A stretch of DNA of 64,000 nucleotides from JAICIG01 sp035532215. GTDB lineage: Bacteria > Planctomycetota > Planctomycetia > Pirellulales > JAICIG01. The notes under the pieces were generated by a model. The model was not told the DNA's origin and searched no databases. It saw only the letters and a list, made by a program, of their open reading frames with translations. The stretch lies in NCBI GenBank assembly GCA_035532215.1, contig DATKRK010000353.1:1-64000 (forward strand), written 5' to 3'. The position numbers and the translations under genes are program-made. Position 1 is the stretch's first letter. The number at the start of each line of letters is the position of its first letter. This document shows positions 47,480-56,590 of this stretch, in pieces.

Positions 47480-49624
47480 TCATTCTTCGCTCGGCATCGG
47501 CACGATTTGCTTGCTGGAGAGTTTTTGGCGCCAGGCGGCGACGCCCTTGATGCGCTTCTGATCGGGGTCGGCGGGACGGTAGCCGAGCAAGAAGCCGGTC
47601 ATGTGGTGCAGGTTCCAGAAGCTGAGCACGCGGATATCGAGATCTTCTTTGTCGTTGAGGTATTCGACCAATTGCTTGTCGGCGCCGCCTTCAAGTTGCT
47701 CGCGGTCGTAACCCCAGAGCATGCGGTACAACTCGGCGCCTTTGGTCTTCCCGCGTTGGTCTTCGAACGCCTGGCGAATCTGAGCGGCGACGGCGGGGCC
47801 GCGCGCCAAAGCGGCGCGGAGGCTTTCGATCTGAGGCGTCCAGGCGTGCTTCTGGCTAGGCGTGTTCAACATCTCCACGAACAGGTCGAACTCGCCGATC
47901 AGGGCCAGGCTTTTCATCGCCAGCAGGCTGATCTCGGCTTTGCGATCCGCGGCCAATTCCTTGAGCGCTTCGTCGGCCGGACGGTCGGCCGGGAGCAATT
48001 CGTCGACGGCCATCGCCGCGCGGCGTTCGATCGGCGCCAGCTCGTTCGATTTGATCCAAGCCGGGAATTCGTCTCCTTGCGGAACGCTCGGGTCGGCGTG
48101 CAGCGTGCGATGTTCGGGCGCCTTGAGCTTTTGCGGCCCCGAACCGGGACTGACCCACTGCACTTCGCCGCTGGCAAGAAACAAGTCGACGAGCACCGCG
48201 GCGGGAGTCTTTTCTGGATCGGCGCCGTCGGGCAAATCGCGCGCAACCTGCACCGCCAGCGTGGCGTCGTCGCGGCCGAAAACGGCGACCGCTTTGCGAT
48301 CTCCGGCCTGCACCCGCACCTGAACGCCGGGCTTGGCCACGGTCAACAGCAGCACGCGGCCGTCGATGATCTTGATGCCGGGCACGCCCTGGGCGTCGGG
48401 CGGTTCCAACTCGATGGCGGCGCCGCCCAGCAATTGCGCGGTCACGCCGATTCCCAAGGCCACGTTCGGCTGGTATGCGGGCAAGGCCAGCAACACGTCG
48501 CCGGCGAACACCGATTCGCGCGCCGGCACGCGCTGCCAAACATCTTCGTCGCGATTCCAGCGCAACAAGACGTCGTGTTCGGAGATCAGCCGCCCCATCA
48601 GTTCGCCCCGAGGAACTTCGGCGGCCGGCTTGCGGTCCGGTCGCCGCAGAGGATTGTCGTCCGGCATCGGGGCCACCGGCGGCTCGTCGTCGGCCGAGTT
48701 CTTCTCAGGCGTCTTTTCGGAGGTTTTGCCGGCGGAGTCTTTGCCCTGCGCCTTTTCCGACGCGCCTTCCACTTCGGGCTCGGGGGGGGCAGCATTGTCG
48801 GATTCTTCATTGTCGGATTCGTCGTCGGCCGCCTTGGCCGCGGCGGAAGATGATTTCGTTTTCTTCTTGTTCGTCGAGTTTTTTTCGGAGGGCGTTTTCT
48901 TGGATGATTTGGCCTTGGCGGCGCTATCGGCAGCGACGCCGCTTTCCGCTTCCGGAGCTTGCTTGGCGGACGAGCCGTCGGGCGAAACGTTGACGGCGAC
49001 TTCGGCGCCGGTCCAGCGCCGCCAGGCGTCTGGCGCCGCCAAACGGACGGTCAACGCGGCGCCACCCGCCAGCACGACGAGCGCCAGCGCGGCCACCAGC
49101 CAGCGCCGCCCGCCGGCCTGTTTCGAAGCTTCGCGAAGGTAGGCGGGCACCTTGGGCTGCCGGCGTTTTTTGCGTTTGCGCGAACGAGAGGCTTTTTCGG
49201 CGGGCTTGGACGAGGCCGCCTCTTTTCCGTCTTCGGTCGGCGCAGAAGCCAGCGCGTAAATTCGCTGCCGGCCGCGAGAGTCGAACTCGGCCGGCTCGCC
49301 CAGCACCAAGGCGAGAATCTGGTGCGCCGAGGCGACCTCCGCCAGGTGGACGTCGGATTCCAAGCAAACTTTCTCGAAATCGGGCACGCGTTCCGAAGGC
49401 AGGGTGTTGTCCAGGTACTCGGCGACGGTGTTCGGATCGAGCCCCATGCCGCGGCCATAGAGCTTGGGCGCCCCGATCCGCAACCGGCGAGTGACGTCTC
49501 GCGTGCGGTGCATCAAGCTGGTGGCGAATTCGCTCTCCTCGATTTTCTTGCCCATCTCGGCGGCGTCGGCCGGTTCGAGAATGTCATCCAGGTAGGCCAA
49601 CAGCGTTCGCAAGGTCAATCGCAT
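47480..49624 (-). CDS. Planctomycete transmembrane protein with zinc-finger-like/anti-sigma-like N-terminus
   Basis: 714 aa from ATG 49624; in-frame codons upstream run through REP DNA and are rejected. It opens MRLTLRTLLAYLDDILEPADA, a planctomycete-conserved start, followed by FDPNTVAEYLDN-like DPNTVAEYLDNTLP and CLESDVHLAEVASAHQIL, resembling anti-sigma zinc-finger/helical domains. Then a basic stretch, one membrane helix (WLVAALALVVLAGGAAL), a Ser/Lys/Glu/Asp-rich linker, and a periplasmic C-terminal region with FecR-like beta strands (DVLLALPAYQPNVALG, IELEPPDAQGVPG). A role in envelope signalling is inference. Confidence 0.75.
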   Translation of the reverse strand: MRLTLRTLLAYLDDILEPADAAEMGKKIEESEFATSLMHRTRDVTRRLRIGAPKLYGRGMGLDPNTVAEYLDNTLPSERVPDFEKVCLESDVHLAEVASAHQILALVLGEPAEFDSRGRQRIYALASAPTEDGKEAASSKPAEKASRSRKRKKRRQPKVPAYLREASKQAGGRRWLVAALALVVLAGGAALTVRLAAPDAWRRWTGAEVAVNVSPDGSSAKQAPEAESGVAADSAAKAKSSKKTPSEKNSTNKKKTKSSSAAAKAADDESDNEESDNAAPPEPEVEGASEKAQGKDSAGKTSEKTPEKNSADDEPPVAPMPDDNPLRRPDRKPAAEVPRGELMGRLISEHDVLLRWNRDEDVWQRVPARESVFAGDVLLALPAYQPNVALGIGVTAQLLGGAAIELEPPDAQGVPGIKIIDGRVLLLTVAKPGVQVRVQAGDRKAVAVFGRDDATLAVQVARDLPDGADPEKTPAAVLVDLFLASGEVQWVSPGSGPQKLKAPEHRTLHADPSVPQGDEFPAWIKSNELAPIERRAAMAVDELLPADRPADEALKELAADRKAEISLLAMKSLALIGEFDLFVEMLNTPSQKHAWTPQIESLRAALARGPAVAAQIRQAFEDQRGKTKGAELYRMLWGYDREQLEGGADKQLVEYLNDKEDLDIRVLSFWNLHHMTGFLLGYRPADPDQKRIKGVAAWRQKLSSKQIVPMPSEE

Positions 49625-49689
49625 ACGGCGCTCGATCGTCTTTTCAGGGGGTTCGCGGAACTGGGACGCGGTTGCCGCGCTTGGCAGCA

Positions 49690-49770
49690 GTAGAAGCGGC
49701 ATCCTGCCGCTTTGAGAACGCGGCAGGATGCCGCGTCTACTTTTAAGAACGCGGCAGGATGCGCGTCTAC
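49690..49770. repeat. Three GTAG-headed REPs (family B)
   Basis: GTAGAAGCGGCATCCTGCCGCTT, then two complements of GTAGACGCGGCATCCTGCCGCGTT, the last with one base missing (GGATGCGCG). Lies just upstream of the anti-sigma-like gene. Confidence 0.88.
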
Positions 49771-49883
49771 AGGGGCGCACGGCGCGGCTACCTTATTAGT
49801 GACGCGCCGGGCCGTTCGCCGTACAAAGATTTCGGCGCGAACGCGAATTTTGGAAAAAATCGCGGCCAGCCAAGCAGCGCCCC

Positions 49884-50240
49884 TCAGCGGAGGGCGGCTC
49901 GCCGCTCGACAAACGGGCGGCGGCGATCGACGCTGCACGAGGGCGAAACGTGCCAGCCGGCAGGCATCGCACGCGAGCCAGCGCGTGGCGGCGAGGGGGC
50001 CAGCGAGATCAAGGCGATCAGCGTGCCAAGCGCCGCAAACGCCGTCACGGTCACAGGATGGATGAGGGGCGTAAACCGGGCGGGTCGCGGTCCCCAGACG
50101 GTTCGCCGCTCCCAACCGTCGGTCGTGCGGCGCCATCCGCCCGTGGCGGTCGCCGCCGGTTTGGCGGGCGCCGAAGGCCATTGACAGGCCCCCCAGCCCG
50201 CAGCGAGCAACGCCAACAACAGCCAAACGCAGTTCCGCAC
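49884..50240 (-). CDS. Small membrane protein, unknown function
   Basis: 118 aa from GTG 50240, chosen for GGAG about 7 nt upstream. Helix 1 is CVWLLLALLAAGWGA at the N-terminus (signal or anchor), then WRRTTDGWERRTVWG and a second helix VTAFAALGTLIALISLA, and a basic tail. The DGWE block between two helices recalls small planctomycete membrane proteins. It lies upstream of the anti-sigma-like gene on the same strand, with REPs between. Confidence 0.55.
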   Translation of the reverse strand: MRNCVWLLLALLAAGWGACQWPSAPAKPAATATGGWRRTTDGWERRTVWGPRPARFTPLIHPVTVTAFAALGTLIALISLAPSPPRAGSRAMPAGWHVSPSCSVDRRRPFVERRAALR

Positions 50241-50639
50241 GGCAGGCTCCGGATCAGACCTGATTGCTTGCGACGACCGCCCGAGCCGGGCGGCCACGGC
50301 TGGCGGAAAAGCAACTCGTGCGCCCGCGCGAAAAACGATCCGCCGCGAAACCGCGGCGCCTCGGCGGGCGAGGCGGAAAGAATCCATTGCATTCAAAAGA
50401 GTTGCGGAACGGCTGCCCGTTCAATGCCCCGCGAAAATTGGGCCGGCGCAGTCGGGGCCATCAGACGCTCGGGCCGCCGTCGGCGTTGTCGCTGGGCATC
50501 GCAGAGGCGGGAAACATGTTGAGTAAACGCAACGTAGTATTCCGGGGTCTTTTGTCGCCGCGATTCGAGCAAATCGACATAATTCGCCCACCCGAAAAAC
50601 AACGTTTGCATGTTTTGTGGGTGGCCATATAATCTGGCA
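50241..50639. other. Intergenic region, nothing recognised
   Basis: 399 bp between divergent genes. No repeat, RNA gene or convincing coding frame was seen. Confidence 0.4.
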
Positions 50640-50834
50640 ATGCAAACTCCATCGAGCCCAACTCGCAGTCGTGGCAGGCCCGCAACCGGCCAGACGCCAA
50701 AGCGGTACTTCCGGATGGATGTCGAGCGTTGGTCACTTGTCGAACAAGCCGCGCAGCGTGCAGGCTTAACCACCTCTGAATGGATAAGAAAGCAGCTACT
50801 GAGAGCTGCAAAACGAGGAGCCAGGAATTCCTAG
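50640..50834 (+). CDS. Small ribbon-helix-helix-like protein (64 aa)
   Basis: ATG 50640. Basic N-terminal tail (SPTRSRGRPATGQTPK), then RYFRMDVERWSLVEQAAQRAGLTTSEWIRKQLLRAA: one strand and two helices in the CopG/Arc order, with the TTSEWIRKQLL second helix typical of RHH antitoxin or plasmid-type repressors. It lies about 180 bp before the Panacea gene on the same strand. DNA binding is inferred from the fold. Confidence 0.6.
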   Translation: MQTPSSPTRSRGRPATGQTPKRYFRMDVERWSLVEQAAQRAGLTTSEWIRKQLLRAAKRGARNS

Positions 50835-51013
50835 CTGAGAGAGAGGGGGAACCGAACCCAACCGGCGTTGGACCGGTTCCCAACGAAGTTTATAAGGCCG
50901 CTGCGCCACGAAGGCGCGGGCCGCCTTTCGGATAGGAGGGCGGAAATAAAATAAAACCGCCGAACACTTTGGACACAAGAGGCGTCCTTTCGTTCACAGA
51001 GGGGAATCCGAAG

Positions 51014-51601
51014 ATGATCGCTTTCGACATCAACAAAACCATCGAAGCAGCAGCTTACCTGATTAAGCGGCAACCCGGAGCGCGTGAAAACTACATGCGC
51101 ATGTTAAAGCTGCTTTATCTGGCAGACCGCCTGAGCCTGCAAGAGCGCGGGATGCCAATCTGCGGCGACACCGTCTATGCGATGGAACGCGGGCCCGTGA
51201 TGAGCGTCACGCTGGATTTGGTTCACGGCGCCGATTCCTTCGCTGACCGCTGGGACCGATTTATCAAAAAAGACGTATACGAAGTGGTCCTCAAGGCGGA
51301 CCCTGGAAACCGAAATCTCTCCAGGGCTGAAATCAAGATTCTCGAAAGGGTTGCGGAGCAATTTCGCGGGCAGGATGAATGGGACATGGTCGAATGGTGC
51401 CACAAGCATTTGCCAGAATATGAAAAGAATTGGGACGCCAGAGGCGAGAGCAAGAGGAAGAGGATTCCGCTCTGTGATGTACTGGAAGCCGTAGGGCGGA
51501 GAGACGATCAGAAGCGGATCGTTGCGGAGATCAATGAAAGCGCTGCGTTTGACCAGTTTTTCGGAAACCATCTTCCGACCGTTCAGGGCTTCGAGCAGTG
51601 A
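51014..51601 (+). CDS. Panacea (SocA-like/DUF4065) domain protein, putative antitoxin
   Basis: 195 aa from ATG 51014 with GAGGGG upstream. N-terminal Panacea core: DINKTIEAAAYLIKR, MRMLKLLYLADRLSLQERGMPICGDTVYAMERGPVMSVTLDL, the sequence block shared by SocA, PanA antitoxins and phage Gp proteins. Less conserved helical C-terminus with QFFG. Panacea proteins commonly act as antitoxins with a variable neighbouring toxin. No obvious toxin follows; the small RHH-like gene upstream is the only candidate partner. Confidence 0.85.
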   Translation: MIAFDINKTIEAAAYLIKRQPGARENYMRMLKLLYLADRLSLQERGMPICGDTVYAMERGPVMSVTLDLVHGADSFADRWDRFIKKDVYEVVLKADPGNRNLSRAEIKILERVAEQFRGQDEWDMVEWCHKHLPEYEKNWDARGESKRKRIPLCDVLEAVGRRDDQKRIVAEINESAAFDQFFGNHLPTVQGFEQ

Positions 51602-51704
51602 ATCAGGGCGACTGCTTCTTTAACAAAGGGAAGCCCGGCCTGCCTTCTCATCCATTTTCGAAATTCGGGCATTATACGCCCGAGGGGCTGCTGCGAGGCC
51701 AGCC

Positions 51705-51749
51705 AAAAAATGAAGGCGGCGCCGGCCGAAAGGTTCGACCGGCGCCGCC
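51705..51749 (-). terminator. Rho-independent terminator of the gene at 51800
   Basis: On the - strand, GGCGGCGCCGG pairs with CCGGCGCCGCC around a 13-nt loop, followed by TTCATTTTTT. About 50 nt after the stop codon. Confidence 0.85.
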
Positions 51750-51799
51750 AGGTTGACCATGCTCACTGAGCGTCGAATTCGCGGCTGGGCCGCGCGGAC

Positions 51800-53503
51800 T
51801 TAAAAGCCGCCGGCGCCGGCGGCCGCAGTGGCCAGCTTCGCCCCGGAACCGATCAGCTTGATAATCCCTTCTTCACCTTGAATTTCGTACCGCACTCCGT
51901 TTTCAATCGGCTTGACGGCGATTTTCAAGTGGTCGAGACCGTCCTCCTTGAGGCTTTCGGCCATCATGGCCAGTCCCGGGTTGCTATCTTCCTGCTGAGA
52001 GGCCAGCTTCAGCAGCGGAGACAAGCCCAGCGTGATCTCGAGCGGCGGCCGCTCCTCCGAGCCTGCTTTGGCCGATTGGTCCATGACGGCCTTGATGGTT
52101 TCCAGCCCGTCGTCGCCGATGGCAATGTAGACCGATTCGGGGCCGAAGCCGACCGTGACGAGCGCTTCTTCGCCGAAGACCTGCCTGGCTTTCTCGCTTT
52201 CTTCATCGTCCGGCAGCGGAATCGACACCGAGTGGAACTTGACCCCTTCGTGCTCGTCGACGTCGAACTTCACCTCCGGAAATCCAGGCTCGGTTTCGGC
52301 GAGCTTGACCAGTTTCCTGGCTACTTCCTCGAGTTGCTCCCCGTCGACGACTTTGCCGCCCGCGACGATGGTCAGGGGGCCTTCGCCCACGACGGCCAGG
52401 CCGGCGTTGAAGCGGCCGTTCTTCACGGTCGCTTCGGCCACGTCCAGGACTTCGCCCACGAGTCCCTTGACCAGGTCCTTGGCCTCATCATCGGGCAGAT
52501 CCTCATCCTCGTCGATCGATTCCATGATGTGCGAGCGCAATTGGTCGACCATCGCCAGCGACTGCTCGATATCGGACTCCTCGGCGACCGAATTGACGTG
52601 GGCCGTAAGCATCGCTTCGGGCATCAGGAAGCCGGCGAACTTCGAAGCGCTGTTGGAAACCGCGGAAAGCTGCTTGGCCGTGTCGCTGCCTTCGACGGCC
52701 GTCATGTTCAAGTCGATCAAGACCCGCTTGCCTTCCGAATCGATCGAGAAGCCCAGCGTGATGGCATCCAGGTCGTTGATCACCTTGGCCAGGTTTTCGA
52801 CCTGATGACGCGCGATCTGCGGCTGCAATTGGGTTTCTTCGTCGTCCGCTTCCGCCTTCTCGGCTGCTTGTTGCAAGCTCCGCTCGACCTGCATCTTCAT
52901 GGCGTCGACGGCCATGTCGCGCAGCGCCTGCGGCACGTTCTGGATGTTGATCCGCAACGCCAGGTCGTATTCTTCTTGCATGCCGCCCAAAAGCTTCAGG
53001 GGATCGGCGGGCAGATTACCCAGGGCGTCAGGGGTTTGGGCGACGTAGACCCAGCCGTCCTGTTCCTTGACGTACACCGCGTTGCCTTCTTTCTTGATCT
53101 CCAGCACGCCGTCGCCCTTGTCGACCGGTTCGCCGGTGATCGCGGCCAGCGCGCCGAGCAGCTTCTGCACGTCGGAGACGGGCAAGAAGGCGATCACGTT
53201 CGGAGCGCCGAAACCGCCCTCGGGCAGCGCCGCGGTGGCGCCCCAGGGCTTGTCTTGTTCGAGTCCGGCCAATCCCTGGCCTTGCGTGAACAGCGCCAGC
53301 ATGCCTTCCAACTGGTTGGCCATGTCGGGGTTGCCCGACGCCGTGCTCAGATACTCCAAATCGCGTTTCAACTCCGCATAGCCCGAAAACGAAGCCACGG
53401 CGACCGGCTTGATCTCGGTTTCGATCTTGTCCTGCGCCCTGGCGCAGATCGCCGTGCCGAGCATGACGGCGAAAGCCAAAACTGACCACAGGATTTTCTT
53501 CAC
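51800..53503 (-). CDS. Secreted planctomycete protein, unknown function
   Basis: 567 aa from GTG 53503, chosen because AGGAGAG lies about 7 nt upstream. Signal peptide VKKILWSVLAFAVMLGTAICARA. The mature protein is acidic with alternating strands and helices: VAVASFSGYAELKRDLEYLS, NVIAFLPVSDVQKLLGAL and, later, GPESVYIAIGDDGLETIKAVMDQ. No catalytic motif. It resembles a family of secreted planctomycete proteins with DUF3352-like repeats, but I cannot name it firmly. A strong terminator follows, so it is probably monocistronic. Confidence 0.7.
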   Translation of the reverse strand: MKKILWSVLAFAVMLGTAICARAQDKIETEIKPVAVASFSGYAELKRDLEYLSTASGNPDMANQLEGMLALFTQGQGLAGLEQDKPWGATAALPEGGFGAPNVIAFLPVSDVQKLLGALAAITGEPVDKGDGVLEIKKEGNAVYVKEQDGWVYVAQTPDALGNLPADPLKLLGGMQEEYDLALRINIQNVPQALRDMAVDAMKMQVERSLQQAAEKAEADDEETQLQPQIARHQVENLAKVINDLDAITLGFSIDSEGKRVLIDLNMTAVEGSDTAKQLSAVSNSASKFAGFLMPEAMLTAHVNSVAEESDIEQSLAMVDQLRSHIMESIDEDEDLPDDEAKDLVKGLVGEVLDVAEATVKNGRFNAGLAVVGEGPLTIVAGGKVVDGEQLEEVARKLVKLAETEPGFPEVKFDVDEHEGVKFHSVSIPLPDDEESEKARQVFGEEALVTVGFGPESVYIAIGDDGLETIKAVMDQSAKAGSEERPPLEITLGLSPLLKLASQQEDSNPGLAMMAESLKEDGLDHLKIAVKPIENGVRYEIQGEEGIIKLIGSGAKLATAAAGAGGF

Positions 53504-53887
53504 GTGCGACTCTCCTTGACAGCGGTCCGAATAGGTGGGTGGGTGAGGGTGCGATGGCTCGGCAGCGGGATCCAAATCGGACCCGACAACTTCCGCAGGA
53601 AATACCCGACGCAGAGAGCCTAAGTTTTACGTAAATTCGAGAAATGGCGCCACCTGGGCGCCGCGCAAAGGATGTCGATCTTGGCGGACCGTGCAAGTTC
53701 AGGCGGCATAGCCGATCTCGGTCGCCCGGACTGAATCTTCGCGCATCGCGCGCGAATCTTGGCGGAGCGAACAAGTTTAGGTTCGCCTTTCGAGCAAAGT
53801 GCCGCGACCGTTCGCGGAATCACCGCTGCCGCCAGAACCGCTGCCGCCAGAGAGGAAGGATCGCAGACGCTCGCAAGACGCGGCGCG
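53504..53887. other. Intergenic region with imperfect direct repeats
   Basis: 384 bp. Two similar ~24-bp stretches, CTTGGCGGACCGTGCAAGTTCAGG (about 53672) and CTTGGCGGAGCGAACAAGTTTAGG (about 53757), are 85 bp apart. CCGCTGCCGCCAGA(A/G) is repeated in tandem near 53823-53851. Function unknown; upstream of the secreted-protein gene. Confidence 0.45.
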
Positions 53888-54109
53888 TCAACGCTCGCGG
53901 AAGGTAATGCGACCCTTGGTCAGGTCGTAGGGGGAAAGCTCGACGCGGACCTTGTCGCCCGGCACGATGCGAATGAAATTCTTACGCATCCGACCGGCAA
54001 CATGGGCGATGACCGAGTGGCCGCCTTCGAGCGTTACGCGAAAACGCGTATTCGCCAGGGCTTGCGTCACAACGCCCTCAACTTCAAGTGCTTCTTCTTT
54101 CTCCGCCAT
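53888..54109 (-). CDS. infA: Translation initiation factor IF-1
   Basis: 73 aa from ATG 54109, preceded by GGAG. Single S1/OB-fold: MAEKEEALEVEGVVTQALA, FRVTLEGGHSVIAHVAGRMRKNFIRI, PGDKVRVELSPYDLTKGRITFR, a textbook IF-1. Binds the ribosomal A site during initiation. No ribosomal-protein genes adjoin it, so it is isolated from the usual spc-type operon. Confidence 0.98.
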   Translation of the reverse strand: MAEKEEALEVEGVVTQALANTRFRVTLEGGHSVIAHVAGRMRKNFIRIVPGDKVRVELSPYDLTKGRITFRER

Positions 54110-54220
54110 ACAAGGCTCCACGAACCAACAATTCAGCACGGCCGTTCCTGCTGATCCTAAGATCAGAATATCCTATCATTTAGGTACGAGCCGTCCAGCC
54201 CAGACGCGGCGCTAATTTAA

Positions 54221-54439
54221 GTAGACGCGGCATCCTGCCGCGTTTCCCAAAGCGGCAAGGATGCCGCTTCTACCGCCTGAACGGAAGTAGACGCGGCATC
54301 CCTGCCGCGTATAGCGAAAGCGGCAAGGGATGCCGCTTCTATCGCCTGAACGGAAGTATACGCGGCATCCCTGCCGCGTATAGCGAAAGCGGCAAGGATG
54401 CCGCTTCTACATAAAGAGCGGCAAGGATGCCGCTTCTAC
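54221..54439. repeat. Cluster of seven GTAG-headed REPs (family B)
   Basis: Alternating GTAG-ACGCGGCATCC(C)TGCCGCG and complements of GTAG-AAGCGGCATCC(C)TTGCCGCTT, with ~10-nt linkers (CGCCTGAACGGAA twice). Some copies have GTAT or ATAG heads. The last copy overlaps the stop of the following gene. Confidence 0.92.
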
Positions 54440-55608
54440 CGCTCCAACCCCTCTGCCAGGGCATCAAGCACGGCAGTCTCCGATTCGATACCCACGGAGA
54501 GCCGAATCGTTCCTTCGCCGATGCCTTGCGACCGCCGCGTTTCAGCCGCCATCAGGCGATGGCTGGTGGAGGCCGGGTGACTCAAGGTCGTACTGAGATC
54601 GCCCAGCGAAGGGCAAAAGGGAATTCGCGCAGCCGCGGCGATGAACGCCTGCGCCGCCGGCAGCCCGCCGCGCAGCGTAAACGCGACCACCGTGCCGAAT
54701 CGTTCGCCGAACTGCCGCTTCGCCAAGGCATGATCCGGATGCGCCGGCAGGCCGGGATAATAGACCGTCTCGATTTCCTGGCGCTCGGACAAAAACTTCG
54801 CCGCCGCCAGCGCGTTGGATGCTGCGCGGTCGAAACGCAGGGCCAAGGTGCCTAAGCCGCGCAACGCCAGCCAGCAATCGAAGGGACTGCTCGATAGCCC
54901 CCACGCCGAAAGCACGAGCGGCACGCGCTGCCAACAGGTCTCTCGCCCGCAAAGCAACCCCAGCAAGACGTCGCTGTGGCCGCTCATGATCTTGGTCAAG
55001 CTCTCCAGTACCAGGTCGGCGCCGTAATCGAGCGGCCGGCAAATCGCCGGACTGGCGAACGTGTTGTCGACCAGCAGCCTCACGTCTCGTCGCTTGGCCA
55101 GGGCGGCGAGCGCGGCCAGATCGGGAACTCTCAACAGCGGATTGGTGATCGTCTCGACGACGATCAGTTTCGTAGGGTTCTGAAGGGCCGCCGTCGTCGC
55201 ATCGAGATCGCAAGGATCGACGAGCGTGCTGGTAATCCCCAGCCGCGCCGCTTCCGAGGTCAACAGTTGAATGCTGCGTCCATAGAGCTGGCTGCCGACG
55301 ACGACGTGATCTCCCTGAGCCGCTTGCGAGAGCAAGGCGACGGCCAGCGCCGACATGCCCGAGCCGCAGATCGCGGCGCGCTCGGCGCCGTGCAGCTCGC
55401 GGCATTTTTCCGCCAGCAAATCGGCGTTGGGATGACCGTCGCGGCTGTAGACGTAACCGTGCAACTCGCCGGAAAGCAACTGCGAAGCTTGCTCGGGCGT
55501 TGCACAGCGATAGACCGAGGCCGCATACAGCGGCGGAGCGGCCGGCTGGGTCGGTTGCGGCGGCAAGTAATCGGGCTGCGGGCAGATGTCGTCCGGCTTG
55601 CGCGTCAT
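54436..55608 (-). CDS. Cys/Met-metabolism PLP-dependent enzyme (cystathionine gamma-synthase family)
   Basis: 390 aa, ATG 55608, 3 nt after the upstream gene's stop. Fold type I PLP enzyme: YSRDGHPNADLLAEKCRELHG, GSGMSALAVALL (cofactor phosphate region), VVETITNPLLRVPD, DNTFASP and ESLTKIMSGHSDVLLG with the Schiff-base Lys. Trans-sulfuration or gamma-elimination on cysteine/methionine precursors. Which reaction (synthase, beta-lyase, sulfhydrylase) is not clear. The TAG stop is supplied by the GTAG head of a REP. Confidence 0.9.
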   Translation of the reverse strand: MTRKPDDICPQPDYLPPQPTQPAAPPLYAASVYRCATPEQASQLLSGELHGYVYSRDGHPNADLLAEKCRELHGAERAAICGSGMSALAVALLSQAAQGDHVVVGSQLYGRSIQLLTSEAARLGITSTLVDPCDLDATTAALQNPTKLIVVETITNPLLRVPDLAALAALAKRRDVRLLVDNTFASPAICRPLDYGADLVLESLTKIMSGHSDVLLGLLCGRETCWQRVPLVLSAWGLSSSPFDCWLALRGLGTLALRFDRAASNALAAAKFLSERQEIETVYYPGLPAHPDHALAKRQFGERFGTVVAFTLRGGLPAAQAFIAAAARIPFCPSLGDLSTTLSHPASTSHRLMAAETRRSQGIGEGTIRLSVGIESETAVLDALAEGLER

Positions 55609-55611
55609 GAA

Positions 55612-56193
55612 TCAGCCTTCCGGGCAGAAGCCGAAACGATCGGTCAGAACTTGCCGGTAAAGCTGGGTCAGCCACAACGCCGCTTCGGCTTGCGTTTCGG
55701 CCGTAAAAGCCAACTCCGGGGCCGCCAACGCCGGGGCCATGGTGATGATGCGGCCGTCCAGATCGCCGAACGCGGCAATCATCGCGGCGCGGACGGCGTC
55801 GCTGACGGCGACGATCCTGCTCGCGTTCTCCGCCGCCTGGACCGTGAACCGTTGCAAACGTGGGTCGAGACGATCGACGGGAAGTTCCATGCCAGACGCC
55901 GTGAGCAAATATGCAACGCCGGCTTCCAAGGCCAGGTGGGCCAGGATGCCGATCGGCTGCGCGTGGACGATGTGCGGGTCGAAAGCGTCGATTTCTGCGT
56001 CGAGCGCTTGCCGCAGCACGTCGCGATAAGCGGTCAACTCTTGATCCGAAAGCTGGACCTCGCTATCTGGGCTGCCGACCGCCAGGCGCCGGACCTGATG
56101 CCCAGCGGCGGCAAGCGCGCTGTCCAGCTCAGCGAACGGCAGCCCGCGCTCGGCGCCGCGGAAAGGTCTCTGGTTGGCGAGCAAGATCCGCAT
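55612..56193 (-). CDS. Glycosyltransferase 4-like N-terminal domain protein (single domain)
   Basis: 193 aa, ATG 56193. MRILLANQRPFRGAERGLPFAELDSALAAAGHQV is the GT-B N-terminal Rossmann start, and DPHIVHAQPIGILAHLALEAGVAYLLTASGMEL is the following strand-helix. The C-terminal donor-binding domain is absent: the protein ends ~190 residues in, with no matching frame beyond. Either a stand-alone acceptor-domain protein or a truncated remnant. It probably shares a transcript with the PLP enzyme downstream. Confidence 0.65.
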   Translation of the reverse strand: MRILLANQRPFRGAERGLPFAELDSALAAAGHQVRRLAVGSPDSEVQLSDQELTAYRDVLRQALDAEIDAFDPHIVHAQPIGILAHLALEAGVAYLLTASGMELPVDRLDPRLQRFTVQAAENASRIVAVSDAVRAAMIAAFGDLDGRIITMAPALAAPELAFTAETQAEAALWLTQLYRQVLTDRFGFCPEG

Positions 56194-56590
56194 GGCGGCT
56201 AGTGTACAGTTCCGCCAGCATGTCGGGCAAACCGACGCGAACTTCCGCGTCGTGGAGGGCCGGGCGCCCTCGCCCGGCCATCGCCTGCACTTCTTGTTCT
56301 CCGTGAGCCTGGGCGACTCGCCGCGAAATTCCTTAGACGAAAAAACGGCGGTAGATCCGAATAACCCTAAGAACCGAAATAACAGCGAACGGCCCGGCGC
56401 CGCATCCGGTGTAAAAGGAAGATTCCTGCCAATCTAGGCATCCTAAGCTAGCTTTGAGGGTCCACTAACTTCTAGACAGAATGGCAATTGCAGCTACCCT
56501 GATAAGATCGGGGGGGTGGCCAGCCCTGGCATCATTCATTGATCCCCGTCATTTCTTGGCGCCCGAGCTAGGGCCAAAGCAGTATTCCGC
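56194..56590. other. Intergenic region with a family C REP
   Basis: 397 bp before the GAF-HlyD gene; it should hold that operon's promoter. A family C core, CCGGGCGCCCTCGCCCGG, lies near 56258-56282. Nothing else was recognised. Confidence 0.6.

Noticed and set aside
49625..49780. Upstream extension of the anti-sigma-like gene by 52 codons.
   Set aside because: It runs through the REP cluster; the conserved protein start is MRLTLRTLLAYLDD at 49624.
50843..50915. tRNA-like sequence on the - strand (TGGCGCAGCGGC and GGTTCGGTTCCC).
   Set aside because: The D-arm and T-loop resemble a tRNA, but the anticodon stem and acceptor stem do not pair and position 58 is G. Possibly a decayed tRNA; not supported as a gene.
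54221..54439. Regularly spaced repeats that could be taken for a CRISPR array.
   Set aside because: Repeats are palindromes in alternating orientation with ~10-nt conserved linkers, not identical repeats with unique 25-40-nt spacers, and no cas genes are near.
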